Made by a program: the position numbers and the translations under genes. Below, in pieces: positions 41,809 through 50,437 of a DNA stretch of 64,000 nt (positions within the stretch are counted from its first letter, which is position 1; every line of letters starts with the position of its first letter). Below the pieces are notes generated by a model, which ran no database searches, was not told the origin of the DNA, and saw only the letters and a list, made by a program, of their open reading frames with translations. Source of the stretch: Streptomyces sp. BK239 (GTDB lineage: Bacteria; Actinomycetota; Actinomycetes; Streptomycetales; Streptomycetaceae); the NCBI RefSeq assembly GCF_004217285.1, contig NZ_SHKS01000008.1, forward strand, positions 62,001 to 126,000, in the 5' to 3' direction.

Positions 41809-42393
41809 ATGTCGATTCAGACGCGCCGGGAGCGCGAACGAGCGGAGCGCGAGCAGTTGATCGTCACGGCCGCGCGGGAACTGGCGGAGGCCGAGGGCTG
41901 GGAGGCGGTGACGACCCGCCGGCTGGCCGCCGAGATCGAGTACAGCCAGCCGGTCCTCTACAGCCACTTCAAGGGCAAGGACGCCATCATGGCGGCGGTC
42001 GCGGTCCAGGGCTGCGCGGACCTGGCCGTCGAACTACGAGCGGCGCGTACGGCCGCCGACGGCGCCCGGGCCGCCCTGACGGCGGTGGGCGAGGCGTACA
42101 CCGCGTTCGCCCGGCGCCGGCCCGCCCTCTACGACGCCATCTTCACGCTCACCGTGGACCTGCCGTTCGCGACGCCGGAGGCCCCGGCAGCGCTTCAGGA
42201 GGCGTTCGGTGAACTGCTGCAGACCGTGCAGCCGATCGCGGCCGACGGGGACGACCTCGGCGCCCTCGCGGAGACGTACTGGGCGTGCCTGCACGGGCTG
42301 GTCACGCTGATGCGCAGCGGCCGTCTGCCCGAGCACGCCCATGAGACGCGGCTGGCCCTGCTGATCGGTCACTTCTCGGCGCGGGCGGACTGA
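41809..42393 (+). CDS. TetR-family regulator (autoregulated)
   Basis: A 194-residue TetR regulator with helix-turn-helix EAVTTRRLAAEIEYSQPVLYSHFKGKDAIM. The C-terminal region (ALYDAIFTLTVDLPFATPEAPAALQEAFGELL) resembles the TetR_C WHG-type domain found in many actinobacterial regulators. The ATG at 41809 (MSIQTRRERERAEREQ) lies only 7 bases after the predicted -10, so the transcript should be leaderless; no ribosome site is present. The gene is divergent from the DUF4267-like membrane protein, and both promoters carry the same palindromic operator. The ligand is unknown. Confidence 0.9.
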   Translation: MSIQTRRERERAEREQLIVTAARELAEAEGWEAVTTRRLAAEIEYSQPVLYSHFKGKDAIMAAVAVQGCADLAVELRAARTAADGARAALTAVGEAYTAFARRRPALYDAIFTLTVDLPFATPEAPAALQEAFGELLQTVQPIAADGDDLGALAETYWACLHGLVTLMRSGRLPEHAHETRLALLIGHFSARAD

Positions 42394-42412
42394 CGGGACC
42401 GGCGCGGGAACG

Positions 42413-44653
42413 TCACTCGGCGGCGGGGAGGGCGGCCCGTGGCCGCTGCCAGCCCCGGGAGCCTCGGGCCAGGAGCCAGGCCGTGGCCTCCTGCGGGGGC
42501 ATCGCCGCCGCGACCAGCCACCCCTGTACGGCGTCGCAGCCGAGGTCGCGCAACCGCTCCCACGTCTCGTCGTCCTCGACGCCCTCCGCGACGACGAGCA
42601 GGCCCAGCGAATGAGCTAGGTCGACCGTGCAGCGGACGATCTCGGCGTCCTGCGTGTCGACGGCCAGCCGGGCCACGAACGAACGGTCGATCTTGAGCTC
42701 GCTGACCGGCAGCCGGCGCAGATGGACCAGCGAGGAGTACCCGGTGCCGAAGTCGTCCAGCGACATCTTCACGCCGTGCGCGGTCAGCCCGTTCAGGGTG
42801 TCGGCGGCGCGCTGCGGATCCTCCAGCAGCACATGCTCGGTGATCTCGAGCTGGAGCGAACCCGCGGGCACCCCGTGCCGGGCCAGCCGCGCCGCGACGG
42901 AGCCGGCGAAGCCGGGGGTGTGCACGTCGCGCGGGGAGACGTTGACCGCGACCGGCACGTCCAGCCCCTGGGAGCGCCACTCGGCGACCTGCCCGAGCGC
43001 CGTCTCCAGCACGTACTCGGTGAGGTGCGGCATCAGCCCGGAGGACTCCGCGATCGCTATGAACTCGTCCGGCGGCACCTTCCCCCGCTCCGGGTGCACC
43101 CACCGCACCAGCGCCTCCAGGCCCGCGACCTGCCCGTCGAAGCGGACCTTGGGCTGGTAGTGCAGTTGCACCTCGTGCGCGTCGAGCGCGCGCCGCAGAT
43201 CTCCCAGCAGGCCCAGTCGGTCGGGGGTGTTGGAGTCACGCTTGGACTCGTAGACCTCGACGCCCGTACGGTCCCGCTTGGCCTGGTACATCGCCACGTC
43301 GGCCCGCCGCAGCAGCCCCTCCGCGTCGAGGGCGTGGTCGGGGAAGACGGCGACTCCGGCGCTGGCCTCCAGCACGAGGGTGAGCCCGTCGAGGTCGAGC
43401 GGGGAGCTGAGGGCGGAGACGAGTCCGCGGGCGACCCGGGTCGCGGAGGTCGTGGAGTCGGCCACGGGCAGTAAGACGGCGAACTCGTCCCCGCCGAGCC
43501 GGGCGACCTCGGCCCCCCGGGGCAGCGCGAGCCGCAGCCGGTCGGCGATCTGCAGGAGCAGCCGGTCCCCGGCCAGATGACCGAGGGTGTCGTTCACCGA
43601 GCGGAACCGGTCCAGGTCGATCAGCATCAGCGCGGCCCGGGCGCCGATGCGTTCGGCGTCGTCCAGGGCGGTCCAGATGCGTTCCCCGAGCCACTGGCGG
43701 TTGGGCAGCCCGGTCAGCGGGTCGCGCAACTGCTCCTCGGCCCGGGCGCGGGCCATCCACAGGGTGGAGTCGAGGGCGGTGAGCGGGATGGCGAACAGAG
43801 GCAGCAGGACCGGCTTCGCCATGGCCACCACACACACCAGCGGGGCTATGCCGAGCAACGCGACCGCGACCAGCCCCTGGCGGACCAGGGCCGTGCGGGC
43901 GACGGTGGGCAGACCGCCCGAGCGCGGCGCGTTCAGGTACCACAGCAGGACGCGGGTGACCGAGAGATAGGCGACGGCGACCAGCGCCACCTGCGGCGCG
44001 GTGTACAGGGTCCAGGTGTCGGGAGCCCAGGGGCGCTCGACGGACGGCACCCGCCCGCAGGCCGCCAGCAGCAGGGCGGCGCAGCCGATGCCGAGGATGT
44101 CGACCGCGCCGTGCAGGACGCCCTGTCGCCAGCGGTGGCGCCGGGCCACGCCGACGAGGACGACGACGGTGAGGCTGACCAGTCCGGCGGGCAGCCAGCC
44201 GTAGAGCAGCAGGACGGCGAGGGTGAGGGCGGCGCCCGATCCGGTGCCGCCCCACCAGCGCGCCCGGCCGAGCATGACCAGATGGCCGACGACTACGCCG
44301 GCCAGCAGGGCCAGCGACCAGCCGGCCGCGCCGGACGGGAAGAGGGCGTGATGGCCGGTGAAGGCGCGGTAGAAGCCGGCGCCGAGGGCGAGTGCGGCGG
44401 CCGAGACGATCACCATGGGCAGAACCGGCCAGGGCGGCCGGTGCTCGGCCCCGTCGCCGGGGGGCCGGGGCGCGGACCCGGCCGGCGGTGCGGCGGAGGC
44501 GCAGGAGGCCATGGAGCCGTGCGGTGTCCCGGTGCGCGCCCGCTGGCTCTCGGGCGGCGCTGTCCACGCCACCCACCGGCTGCCCCACCAGACGCCGGCG
44601 GCCCGGCGCCGGCGCAGCCCTGAGTCGGGGGCGGCGCTCTCGGTCGGTTCCAT
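42413..44653 (-). CDS. rmdB: Membrane GGDEF-EAL protein (RmdB-like)
   Basis: A 746-residue protein: a Ser/Pro/Ala-rich N terminus to about residue 75, seven or eight membrane helices (about 78-300), a GGDEF domain with intact GGDEF at 387-391, and an EAL domain with intact EAL at 512-514. NVSPRDV, LEITEHVLLED, SLDDFGTGYSSL, LKIDRSFV and AEGVED are also present. The residues before GGDEF (RGAE) do not form the RxxD inhibitory site. It can therefore plausibly both make and degrade cyclic di-GMP. Gene context next to ligA and overall layout fit S. coelicolor RmdB, reported as a developmental phosphodiesterase. The ATG at 44653 follows a GAGAGGGACGGGA purine stretch. Confidence 0.88.
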   Translation of the reverse strand: MEPTESAAPDSGLRRRRAAGVWWGSRWVAWTAPPESQRARTGTPHGSMASCASAAPPAGSAPRPPGDGAEHRPPWPVLPMVIVSAAALALGAGFYRAFTGHHALFPSGAAGWSLALLAGVVVGHLVMLGRARWWGGTGSGAALTLAVLLLYGWLPAGLVSLTVVVLVGVARRHRWRQGVLHGAVDILGIGCAALLLAACGRVPSVERPWAPDTWTLYTAPQVALVAVAYLSVTRVLLWYLNAPRSGGLPTVARTALVRQGLVAVALLGIAPLVCVVAMAKPVLLPLFAIPLTALDSTLWMARARAEEQLRDPLTGLPNRQWLGERIWTALDDAERIGARAALMLIDLDRFRSVNDTLGHLAGDRLLLQIADRLRLALPRGAEVARLGGDEFAVLLPVADSTTSATRVARGLVSALSSPLDLDGLTLVLEASAGVAVFPDHALDAEGLLRRADVAMYQAKRDRTGVEVYESKRDSNTPDRLGLLGDLRRALDAHEVQLHYQPKVRFDGQVAGLEALVRWVHPERGKVPPDEFIAIAESSGLMPHLTEYVLETALGQVAEWRSQGLDVPVAVNVSPRDVHTPGFAGSVAARLARHGVPAGSLQLEITEHVLLEDPQRAADTLNGLTAHGVKMSLDDFGTGYSSLVHLRRLPVSELKIDRSFVARLAVDTQDAEIVRCTVDLAHSLGLLVVAEGVEDDETWERLRDLGCDAVQGWLVAAAMPPQEATAWLLARGSRGWQRPRAALPAAE

Positions 44654-44969
44654 TCCCGTCCCTCTCACAGCCGGCGGTGCCCACGCCCCGCGGCCCGCCG
44701 CCCGGCGATGTCCGGGCGGCGCCGCGTCGGAAAGCCCTTCACCCCGGTCCCGGCGGGCCTCTCGGGGCTCCGGGGTCTTTCACGGGGATGCGCCGACCGC
44801 AGCGGGGCACGGCAGGCGCACCCCTCAACAGTAGGCCGCGGTCGGCGTCCACGGGCAGCGGTCGTCGACGGTTGCCCGAATGCGCCCCGGCCACCCGTAT
44901 GCATCTGGTATGCGCCGATCGAGTGGCCTTCAACCGCTCCTGGACCGGGTCTTCGGCCGGCGTCCCGTG
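44654..44969. other. Intergenic region rmdB-ligA
   Basis: 316 bases between the ligA stop and the start of the GGDEF-EAL gene. I see no coding region. On the minus strand a direct repeat of GCATAC (11 base period) occurs near 44897-44913; the promoter of the downstream gene should be in this stretch but is not obvious. Confidence 0.5.
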
Positions 44970-47162
44970 CTACCCCTCGGCCGGGAGGGCCGCCTCCGTG
45001 GCCGCTTCCGGCCCCTGTTCGAGCAGGACGGTGAAGCCGTCCTCGTTCAGGACGGGCACCTTGAGCTGCATCGCCTTGTCGTACTTCGATCCGGGGCTGT
45101 CACCCACCACGACGAACGACGTCTTCTTCGACACCGATCCGGTCACCTTCGCGCCACGGCTCTGCAGGGCGTCCTTCGCGCCGTCCCGGGTGAAGTGCTC
45201 CAGGGTGCCGGTGACGACGACGGTGAGGCCTTCCAGCGGACGCGGCCCCTCGTCCTCGCCGGAGCTCTCCTCCTCCATGCGCACTCCGGCGGCCTTCCAC
45301 TTGCGCAGGATCTCCTGGTGCCAGTCCTCGGCGAACCACTCCTTGAGGGAGGCGGCGATGATCGGACCGACGCCCTCGGTGTTCGCGAGTTCCTCCTCGC
45401 TCGCGGCCTGGATGCGGTCGATGGAGCGGAACTCCCGCGCCAGCGCCTCCGCGGCGACCGGCCCCACGTGGCGGATCGACAGACCCGTCAGAACGCGCGC
45501 GAGCGGGCGCTCCTTGGCGGCCGCGATGTTCTCCAGCATGGCGACGGCGTTCTTCCTCGGCTCGCCCTGCTGGTTGGCGAAGACCGTGGCGATCTTCTCC
45601 TCGCCGGTCTTCGGGTCGCGCTTGGGCAGACCGCTGTCCTGGTCCAGGACGTACGCCCTGATCGGCAGCAGCCGCTCGATGGTGAGGTCGAACAGGTCGC
45701 CCTCGTCGACCAGCGGCGGGTCGCTCGGCTCCAGCGGCTTGGTCAGGGCGGCCGCGGAGACATAGCCGAAGTGCTCGATGTCCAGGGCCTTGCGGCCGGC
45801 CAGGTAGTACAGCCGCTCGCGCAACTGGGCGGGGCACGTGCGGGCGTTGGGGCAGCGCAGGTCGACGTCGCCCTCCTTCATGGGCCGCAGCGCCGTACCG
45901 CACTCGGGGCACTCGGCCGGCATCACGAACTCCCGCTCGCTGCCGTCCCGCAGGTCCGCCACCGGACCGAGGATCTCCGGGATGACGTCACCGGCCTTGC
46001 GCAGCACCACCGTGTCCCCGATGAGGACGCCCTTGGCCTTGACGACGTCCTGGTTGTGCAGCGTCGCGAACTCGACCTCCGAGCCGGCCACCGTCACCGG
46101 CTCGACCTGGGCGTACGGCGTCACCCGGCCCGTACGGCCCACGCCCACACGGATGTTGACGAGCTTGGTGTTGACCTCCTCCGGCGCGTACTTGTACGCG
46201 ATCGCCCAGCGCGGCGCGCGGGAGGTGGAGCCGAGCCGGCCCTGGAGGGGGATCTCGTCGAGCTTGACGACGACCCCGTCGATCTCGTGCGCCACCGAGT
46301 GGCGGTTCTCGCCGTAGTACGCGATGAACTCCCGTACGCCGTCGAGGCCGTCGACCACCCTGTTGTGCGGCGAGGTGGGCAGGCCCCAGGACTTCAGCAG
46401 GTCGTAGGCCTCGGAGAGGCGGGTGAGTCCTTCGTAGCCCTCCAGGGCGCCGATGCCGTGCACGACCATGTGCAGGGGGCGGGTGGCGGTGACGCGCGGG
46501 TCCTTCTGGCGCAGCGAACCGGCCGCCGCGTTGCGCGGGTTGGCGAAGGGCTTGTCGCCGGCCGCGACGAGGCGGGCGTTGAGCTCCTCGAACTTCTCCA
46601 TCGGGAAGTAGACCTCGCCGCGGATCTCCACGAGCGTGGGCACGCCGTCCCCGGAGAGCCGCTCGGGGATCTCCGCGATGGTGCGCACGTTGGGCGTGAT
46701 GTCCTCGCCGGTGCGGCCGTCGCCGCGGGTCGCCGCACGCGTGAGCCGGCCGTTCTCATAGGTGAGGTTGACGGCCAGGCCGTCGACCTTCAGCTCGCAC
46801 AGGAAGTGGTACACGGAGGCGCCCACGTCCTTGTGGACGCGCTCCGCCCAGGCGGCCAGCTCCAGATCGTCGAAGGCGTTGTCCAGCGAGAGCATCCGCT
46901 CGCGGTGCTGGACCGCCGTGAACTCCGTGGCGTACGCGCCCCCGACCTTCTGGGTCGGCGAGTCCGGCGTGCGCAGCTCCGGATGACGCTCCTCCAGCGC
47001 CTCCAGAGTGCGCAGGAGCCGGTCGAACTCCGCGTCGCTGATGACGGGAGCGTCCTTCACGTAATAGCGGAAGCGGTGCTCCTCGATCTGCTCGGCGAGC
47101 TGCGCGTGCTGCTCCCGTGCCTCGCTGGGCACCGCCGTCTCCGCTTGCCTGTCGCCGGCCAC
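44970..47162 (-). CDS. ligA: NAD-dependent DNA ligase
   Basis: A 730-residue LigA that seals nicks in replication and repair with NAD. Seen: the Ia domain (EIEEHRFRYYVKDAPVISDAEFDRLLRTLEALEERHPEL); adenylation motif CELKVDGLAV with Lys125; the OB-fold region; a four-cysteine zinc finger (CPECGTALRP ... CPNARTCPAQL); helix-hairpin-helix repeats; and a C-terminal BRCT domain (LEGLTVVVTGTLEHFTRDGAKDALQSRGAKVTGSVSKKTSFVVVGDSPGSKYDKA). The GTG at 47162 has GGGAGG 8 bases upstream. It is complete and essential, and follows a MetE-like gene by 15 bases. Confidence 0.97.
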   Translation of the reverse strand: MAGDRQAETAVPSEAREQHAQLAEQIEEHRFRYYVKDAPVISDAEFDRLLRTLEALEERHPELRTPDSPTQKVGGAYATEFTAVQHRERMLSLDNAFDDLELAAWAERVHKDVGASVYHFLCELKVDGLAVNLTYENGRLTRAATRGDGRTGEDITPNVRTIAEIPERLSGDGVPTLVEIRGEVYFPMEKFEELNARLVAAGDKPFANPRNAAAGSLRQKDPRVTATRPLHMVVHGIGALEGYEGLTRLSEAYDLLKSWGLPTSPHNRVVDGLDGVREFIAYYGENRHSVAHEIDGVVVKLDEIPLQGRLGSTSRAPRWAIAYKYAPEEVNTKLVNIRVGVGRTGRVTPYAQVEPVTVAGSEVEFATLHNQDVVKAKGVLIGDTVVLRKAGDVIPEILGPVADLRDGSEREFVMPAECPECGTALRPMKEGDVDLRCPNARTCPAQLRERLYYLAGRKALDIEHFGYVSAAALTKPLEPSDPPLVDEGDLFDLTIERLLPIRAYVLDQDSGLPKRDPKTGEEKIATVFANQQGEPRKNAVAMLENIAAAKERPLARVLTGLSIRHVGPVAAEALAREFRSIDRIQAASEEELANTEGVGPIIAASLKEWFAEDWHQEILRKWKAAGVRMEEESSGEDEGPRPLEGLTVVVTGTLEHFTRDGAKDALQSRGAKVTGSVSKKTSFVVVGDSPGSKYDKAMQLKVPVLNEDGFTVLLEQGPEAATEAALPAEG

Positions 47163-47177
47163 CGTGTCGTCCTCCCG

Positions 47178-48179
47178 TTACTCTGGGTTGTCCGCGAGTG
47201 ATCTCGCCGCCCGGGCGCAGTGGGCGAGCGCCTGTCGCGCGTACCCCGGGGAAGCCCCCGCGAGGCCGCACGCCGGCGTGACCGTGACCGTTTCCGCGAG
47301 CAGCCCCGGTCGCAGGCCCAGCCTGCGCCACAACGTCCTGACACCCATGACGCTACCGGCAGGGTCTGACAATGCGGTGTCCGTGCCGGGCACGACACCG
47401 GCGAACAGCCGGGTGCCCGCTTCCACCGCCTCGCCGATCGCGTCGTCGTCACGTTCGGTGAGAAGGGAGAAGTCGAAGGAGACCGCCGCAGCCCCGGCTC
47501 TGCGCAGCAGCGCGAACGGCACGTCCGGCGCGCACGAGTGGACCACGACGGGCCCCCCGGCGTGCACCCCGACGACGTCCCGCAGCGTCGCCTCGACGAG
47601 CTGCCGGTCCACGGCCCGGTGGGTGCGGTAGCCGCTGGCGGTCCGCACCCGGCCGCGCAGGACGGCGGTGAGGGAGGGCTCGTCGAGCTGGAGGACGAGG
47701 TCGGCGCCGGGGACGCGGCGCCGTACCTCGGCGAGGTGCAGGCGCAGGCCCTCCATGAGGGAGGCGGACAGGTCGCGTACGGCGCCGGGGTCGGAGAGGG
47801 CGGCCTCGCCGTTCTTCAGCTCGAGTCCGGCGGCGAGGGTCCAGGGGCCGACGGCCTGGACCTTCAGGGGGCCCTGGTGGTCCTGTGTGAACTCCTCCAG
47901 CGCGTCGAGGTCCTCCCCCAACCACGACCTGGCCCGTCTGGTGTCCCGGCCCGGGTGGTCGCCGATGCGCCAGCCGCTGGGCTCCACGCGCGCGTAGAGC
48001 TCCACGAGGAGGCCCGCGGTACGGCCGATCATGTCGGCGCCGGGGCCCCTGGCGGGGAGTTCGGCGAGGAAGGGGAAGTCCTCGAAGGAGCCGGTGGCTG
48101 TCTTCGCGGCCTCTCTGGCGTCGCCGCCGGGCAGGGACCCGACGCCGGTGGCGGAGCCGAAACTGAAAGTTGCGTTCAC
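47178..48179 (-). CDS. MetE-like (cobalamin-independent methionine synthase C-terminal) protein
   Basis: A 333-residue protein equivalent to the C-terminal catalytic barrel of cobalamin-independent methionine synthase, without the N-terminal barrel. Zn-type ligands are visible: His and Cys in VVVHSCAPDVPF and Cys in VTPACGLAGASPG; LVLQLDEPSL precedes them. Such short MetE homologues in actinobacteria and archaea may methylate homocysteine from another donor or serve in related methyl or thiol chemistry; the substrate is uncertain. The GTG start begins MNATFSFGSATGVGSLPG, typical of the family. The stop is 15 bases before ligA on the same strand, suggesting cotranscription. Confidence 0.85.
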   Translation of the reverse strand: MNATFSFGSATGVGSLPGGDAREAAKTATGSFEDFPFLAELPARGPGADMIGRTAGLLVELYARVEPSGWRIGDHPGRDTRRARSWLGEDLDALEEFTQDHQGPLKVQAVGPWTLAAGLELKNGEAALSDPGAVRDLSASLMEGLRLHLAEVRRRVPGADLVLQLDEPSLTAVLRGRVRTASGYRTHRAVDRQLVEATLRDVVGVHAGGPVVVHSCAPDVPFALLRRAGAAAVSFDFSLLTERDDDAIGEAVEAGTRLFAGVVPGTDTALSDPAGSVMGVRTLWRRLGLRPGLLAETVTVTPACGLAGASPGYARQALAHCARAARSLADNPE

Positions 48180-48239
48180 GCGAGAAGCCTACGGAGTCCC
48201 GCCCGGACGGGCTGAACGCCCTCACCCCGGTGGGGCCCG

Positions 48240-48929
48240 TCAGCGGCCCGGCCGTACCGTCAGGTCGTTGATCTCCGCGTCCCTCGGCAGGTCGATCGCC
48301 GTGAGGATGGCCGTCGCGACCGACTCGGGGTCGATCCAGCGGCCGGGGTCGTACTCCTTGCCCTCCTGCCGGTGCACCTTGGCCTGCATCGGACTGGCCG
48401 TCCGCCCGGGGTAGACCGACGTGACGCGCACGCCGCCCGCGTGCTCCTCGTGGCGCAGGGAGTCGGCGAGGGCCTTCAGGCCGTGCTTGGAGGCGGCGTA
48501 GGCGGACCAGTCGGCGTGGGCGTTCAGTCCCGCCCCGGAGTTCACGAACACGACGTGCCCGCGGGCCGTCCGCAGCTGCGGGAGGAAGTGCCGCGTCAGC
48601 TCCGCGGGCGCGATGAGGTTGACGTTGAGCTGATGGCGCCAGGACTTGGGCGTCAGCTCCCCCACCGGTCCGAGGTCGACGACGCCCGCGATGTGCAGCA
48701 GGCTGTCCACCCGCTCCGGCAGCGTCTGGTGCGAGAAGGCCCAGGACAGCCGGTCCGGGTCGGCGAGGTCGCCGACGAGCGTCCGCGCCCCGGGGAACCG
48801 GGCCGCCAGTTCCTTCGCCCGTCCCGCGTCGCGCGCGTGCAGCACGAGTTCGTCGCCGCGCTCGTGGAGACGGCGGGCGACGGCCGCGCCGATGCCGGAA
48901 CCGGCCCCGGTGATCACATGAGTAGCCAT
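48240..48929 (-). CDS. Short-chain dehydrogenase/reductase
   Basis: A 229-residue classical SDR. The cofactor motif TGAGSGIGAAVARRLHERG is at the start, followed by the acidic region near LVGDLADPDRL. HIAGVVDLGPVGEL stands for the NNAG motif, a catalytic Ser lies in NSGAGLNAHADWS, and YAASKHG gives the Tyr and Lys. The substrate is unknown. The ATG at 48929 is used because the Rossmann motif begins a few residues later; another ATG lies three codons upstream. It is encoded just upstream of the MetE-like gene on the same strand (60 bases), so the two may form one transcript. Confidence 0.88.
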   Translation of the reverse strand: MATHVITGAGSGIGAAVARRLHERGDELVLHARDAGRAKELAARFPGARTLVGDLADPDRLSWAFSHQTLPERVDSLLHIAGVVDLGPVGELTPKSWRHQLNVNLIAPAELTRHFLPQLRTARGHVVFVNSGAGLNAHADWSAYAASKHGLKALADSLRHEEHAGGVRVTSVYPGRTASPMQAKVHRQEGKEYDPGRWIDPESVATAILTAIDLPRDAEINDLTVRPGR

Positions 48930-48956
48930 GCCCGCCATGCTCGCATCACCGTGGGC

Positions 48957-49520
48957 TCACCCGGCGCCCTGGCCCGCCTCGGCGGCCGCCGACGTCACGG
49001 CCTCCAGGTGGGCCAGCGCCCCCGCGGGTTCCTGCGCGAAGAACATCAGGTCGCTCAGCGGACGGGGCAGGAATCCCTCGGCCTCCATGCGCCGGAACTG
49101 CTGCTCGAGCCCGTCGTAGAAGCCGGCGGTGTTCAGCAGGACCACCGGCATGTCGGTGTGGCCGTGCTTCTTCAGCTCCAGGATCTCGGTGGCCTCGTCC
49201 AGCGTCCCGGTCCCGCCCACCATGATCACCACCGCGTCGGCCCTCTCCAGCAGCAGCCGCTTGCGCTCGGCCAGGTCCCGCGCGACGACCATCTCGTCGG
49301 CCCCCGACCGCGCGGTGGCCACGAGGAAGTCCACCGACACCCCGCAGAGCCGTCCGCCCGCCTCCTGGACCCCGTCGGCGACCACCTTCATCAGGCCGAC
49401 GTCGGAGCCGCCCCACACGAGGGTGTGCCCGCCCTTGCCGAGCAGCCGCGCGAACTCGCGCGCGGGGCCGGTGTAGCGGTCGTCGAGGTCGGCGGCGGAG
49501 AGGAAGACGCAGATACGCAT
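48957..49520 (-). CDS. LOG-family protein (cytokinin-activating type)
   Basis: A 187-residue TIGR00730/LOG protein, historically annotated as lysine decarboxylase. The phosphoribohydrolase signature appears as VMVGGTGTLDEATEILELKKHG (usual form PGGxGTxxE), and an N-terminal nucleotide-binding fold begins with RICVFLSAADLDDRYTGPAREFARLLGKGG. The family removes ribose 5'-monophosphate from cytokinin nucleotides or AMP-like compounds. First Gly in place of Pro in the signature (VGG) is a small deviation. It is upstream of the SDR gene on the same strand and divergent from the hydrolase gene. Confidence 0.85.
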   Translation of the reverse strand: MRICVFLSAADLDDRYTGPAREFARLLGKGGHTLVWGGSDVGLMKVVADGVQEAGGRLCGVSVDFLVATARSGADEMVVARDLAERKRLLLERADAVVIMVGGTGTLDEATEILELKKHGHTDMPVVLLNTAGFYDGLEQQFRRMEAEGFLPRPLSDLMFFAQEPAGALAHLEAVTSAAAEAGQGAG

Positions 49521-49639
49521 GCCGCCACCGTACGCGGGCCCCCGATCCGGGCGGGCGGGCGTCCCTGGGGCGCCTGTTCTCCGGAACGCGAGGTGTCGCA
49601 GAGCGCTCGCCGCCGTGTCGTGCGGCAGTGTGCACAGGC

Positions 49640-50422
49640 ATGGACGAGAAGACCTTTTCGCGCGACGGCACCGAGCTCGCGTACACGCGCGCGGGGCGGG
49701 GTCCCGCGGTCATCCTGGTCAGCGGGGCGATGTCGACGGGCGGCACGGTGGCGCCGCTGGCCGGGCTCCTCACCCACCGCTTCACCGCCCTGTGGTACGA
49801 CCGCCGGGGCCGCGGCGAGAGCGGTGACACGGCGCCGTACGCGGTGGAGCGCGAGGTGGAGGACCTGGCCGCGCTGATCGACGCGGCGGGCGGCGAGGCG
49901 GCGCTGTACGGCGTCTCCTCGGGCGGCGCGCTGGCGCTCCGGGCGGCGGCGAGCGGACTCCCGGTGAGCCGGGTGGCGGTGTACGAGACGCCGTACGCGG
50001 ACTTCTCCGAGAACGGCGCGCAGGAGCGTGCCGCCTACACCGCGCGGTTGACCGAGGCGCTGGCGGCGGACCGGCGGGGTGACGCGGTCGAGTCGTTCCT
50101 GCGGCTGACGGGCCTGGCCGAGGCGGTGATCGAGGGCGCACGCCAGTCGCCGATGTGGGCGTCGATGGAGGCGATGGCCCCGACCCTCGCCTACGACGAC
50201 GCCGTGATGGGCGACGGGCTGCTGCCCCGGGATCTGCTGGCCGGGGTCGGCGTGCCGGTGCTGGCCGTGGCGGGCTCGGAGAGCCCGCCGTGGCTGCGCC
50301 GGGCCGTGGAGGAGGTCGCGCGGGCGGTCCCCCGGGGCGCGCAGCGGACGCTGGAGGGCCAGACGCACATGGTGGACCCGAACGTCCTGGCGCCGGTCCT
50401 CACGGAGTTCCTGACGCCCTGA
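49640..50422 (+). CDS. Alpha/beta hydrolase
   Basis: A 260-residue alpha/beta-hydrolase-fold protein. The nucleophile elbow is YGVSSGGALALRAA (Ser in GVSSG), the oxyanion region follows VILVSGAMSTGG, the acid is probably in VLAVAGSESP, and the catalytic His is in LEGQTHMVDP. WYDRRGRGESGDT is typical of the fold. The substrate cannot be predicted. The ATG at 49640 is the natural family start (MDEKTFSRDGTELAYTRAGRG), although no strong ribosome site precedes it. It is convergent with mnmA (15 bases between the stops) and has no obvious cotranscribed neighbour. Confidence 0.83.
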   Translation: MDEKTFSRDGTELAYTRAGRGPAVILVSGAMSTGGTVAPLAGLLTHRFTALWYDRRGRGESGDTAPYAVEREVEDLAALIDAAGGEAALYGVSSGGALALRAAASGLPVSRVAVYETPYADFSENGAQERAAYTARLTEALAADRRGDAVESFLRLTGLAEAVIEGARQSPMWASMEAMAPTLAYDDAVMGDGLLPRDLLAGVGVPVLAVAGSESPPWLRRAVEEVARAVPRGAQRTLEGQTHMVDPNVLAPVLTEFLTP

Positions 50423-50437
50423 GGGAGCCTCGGGGCG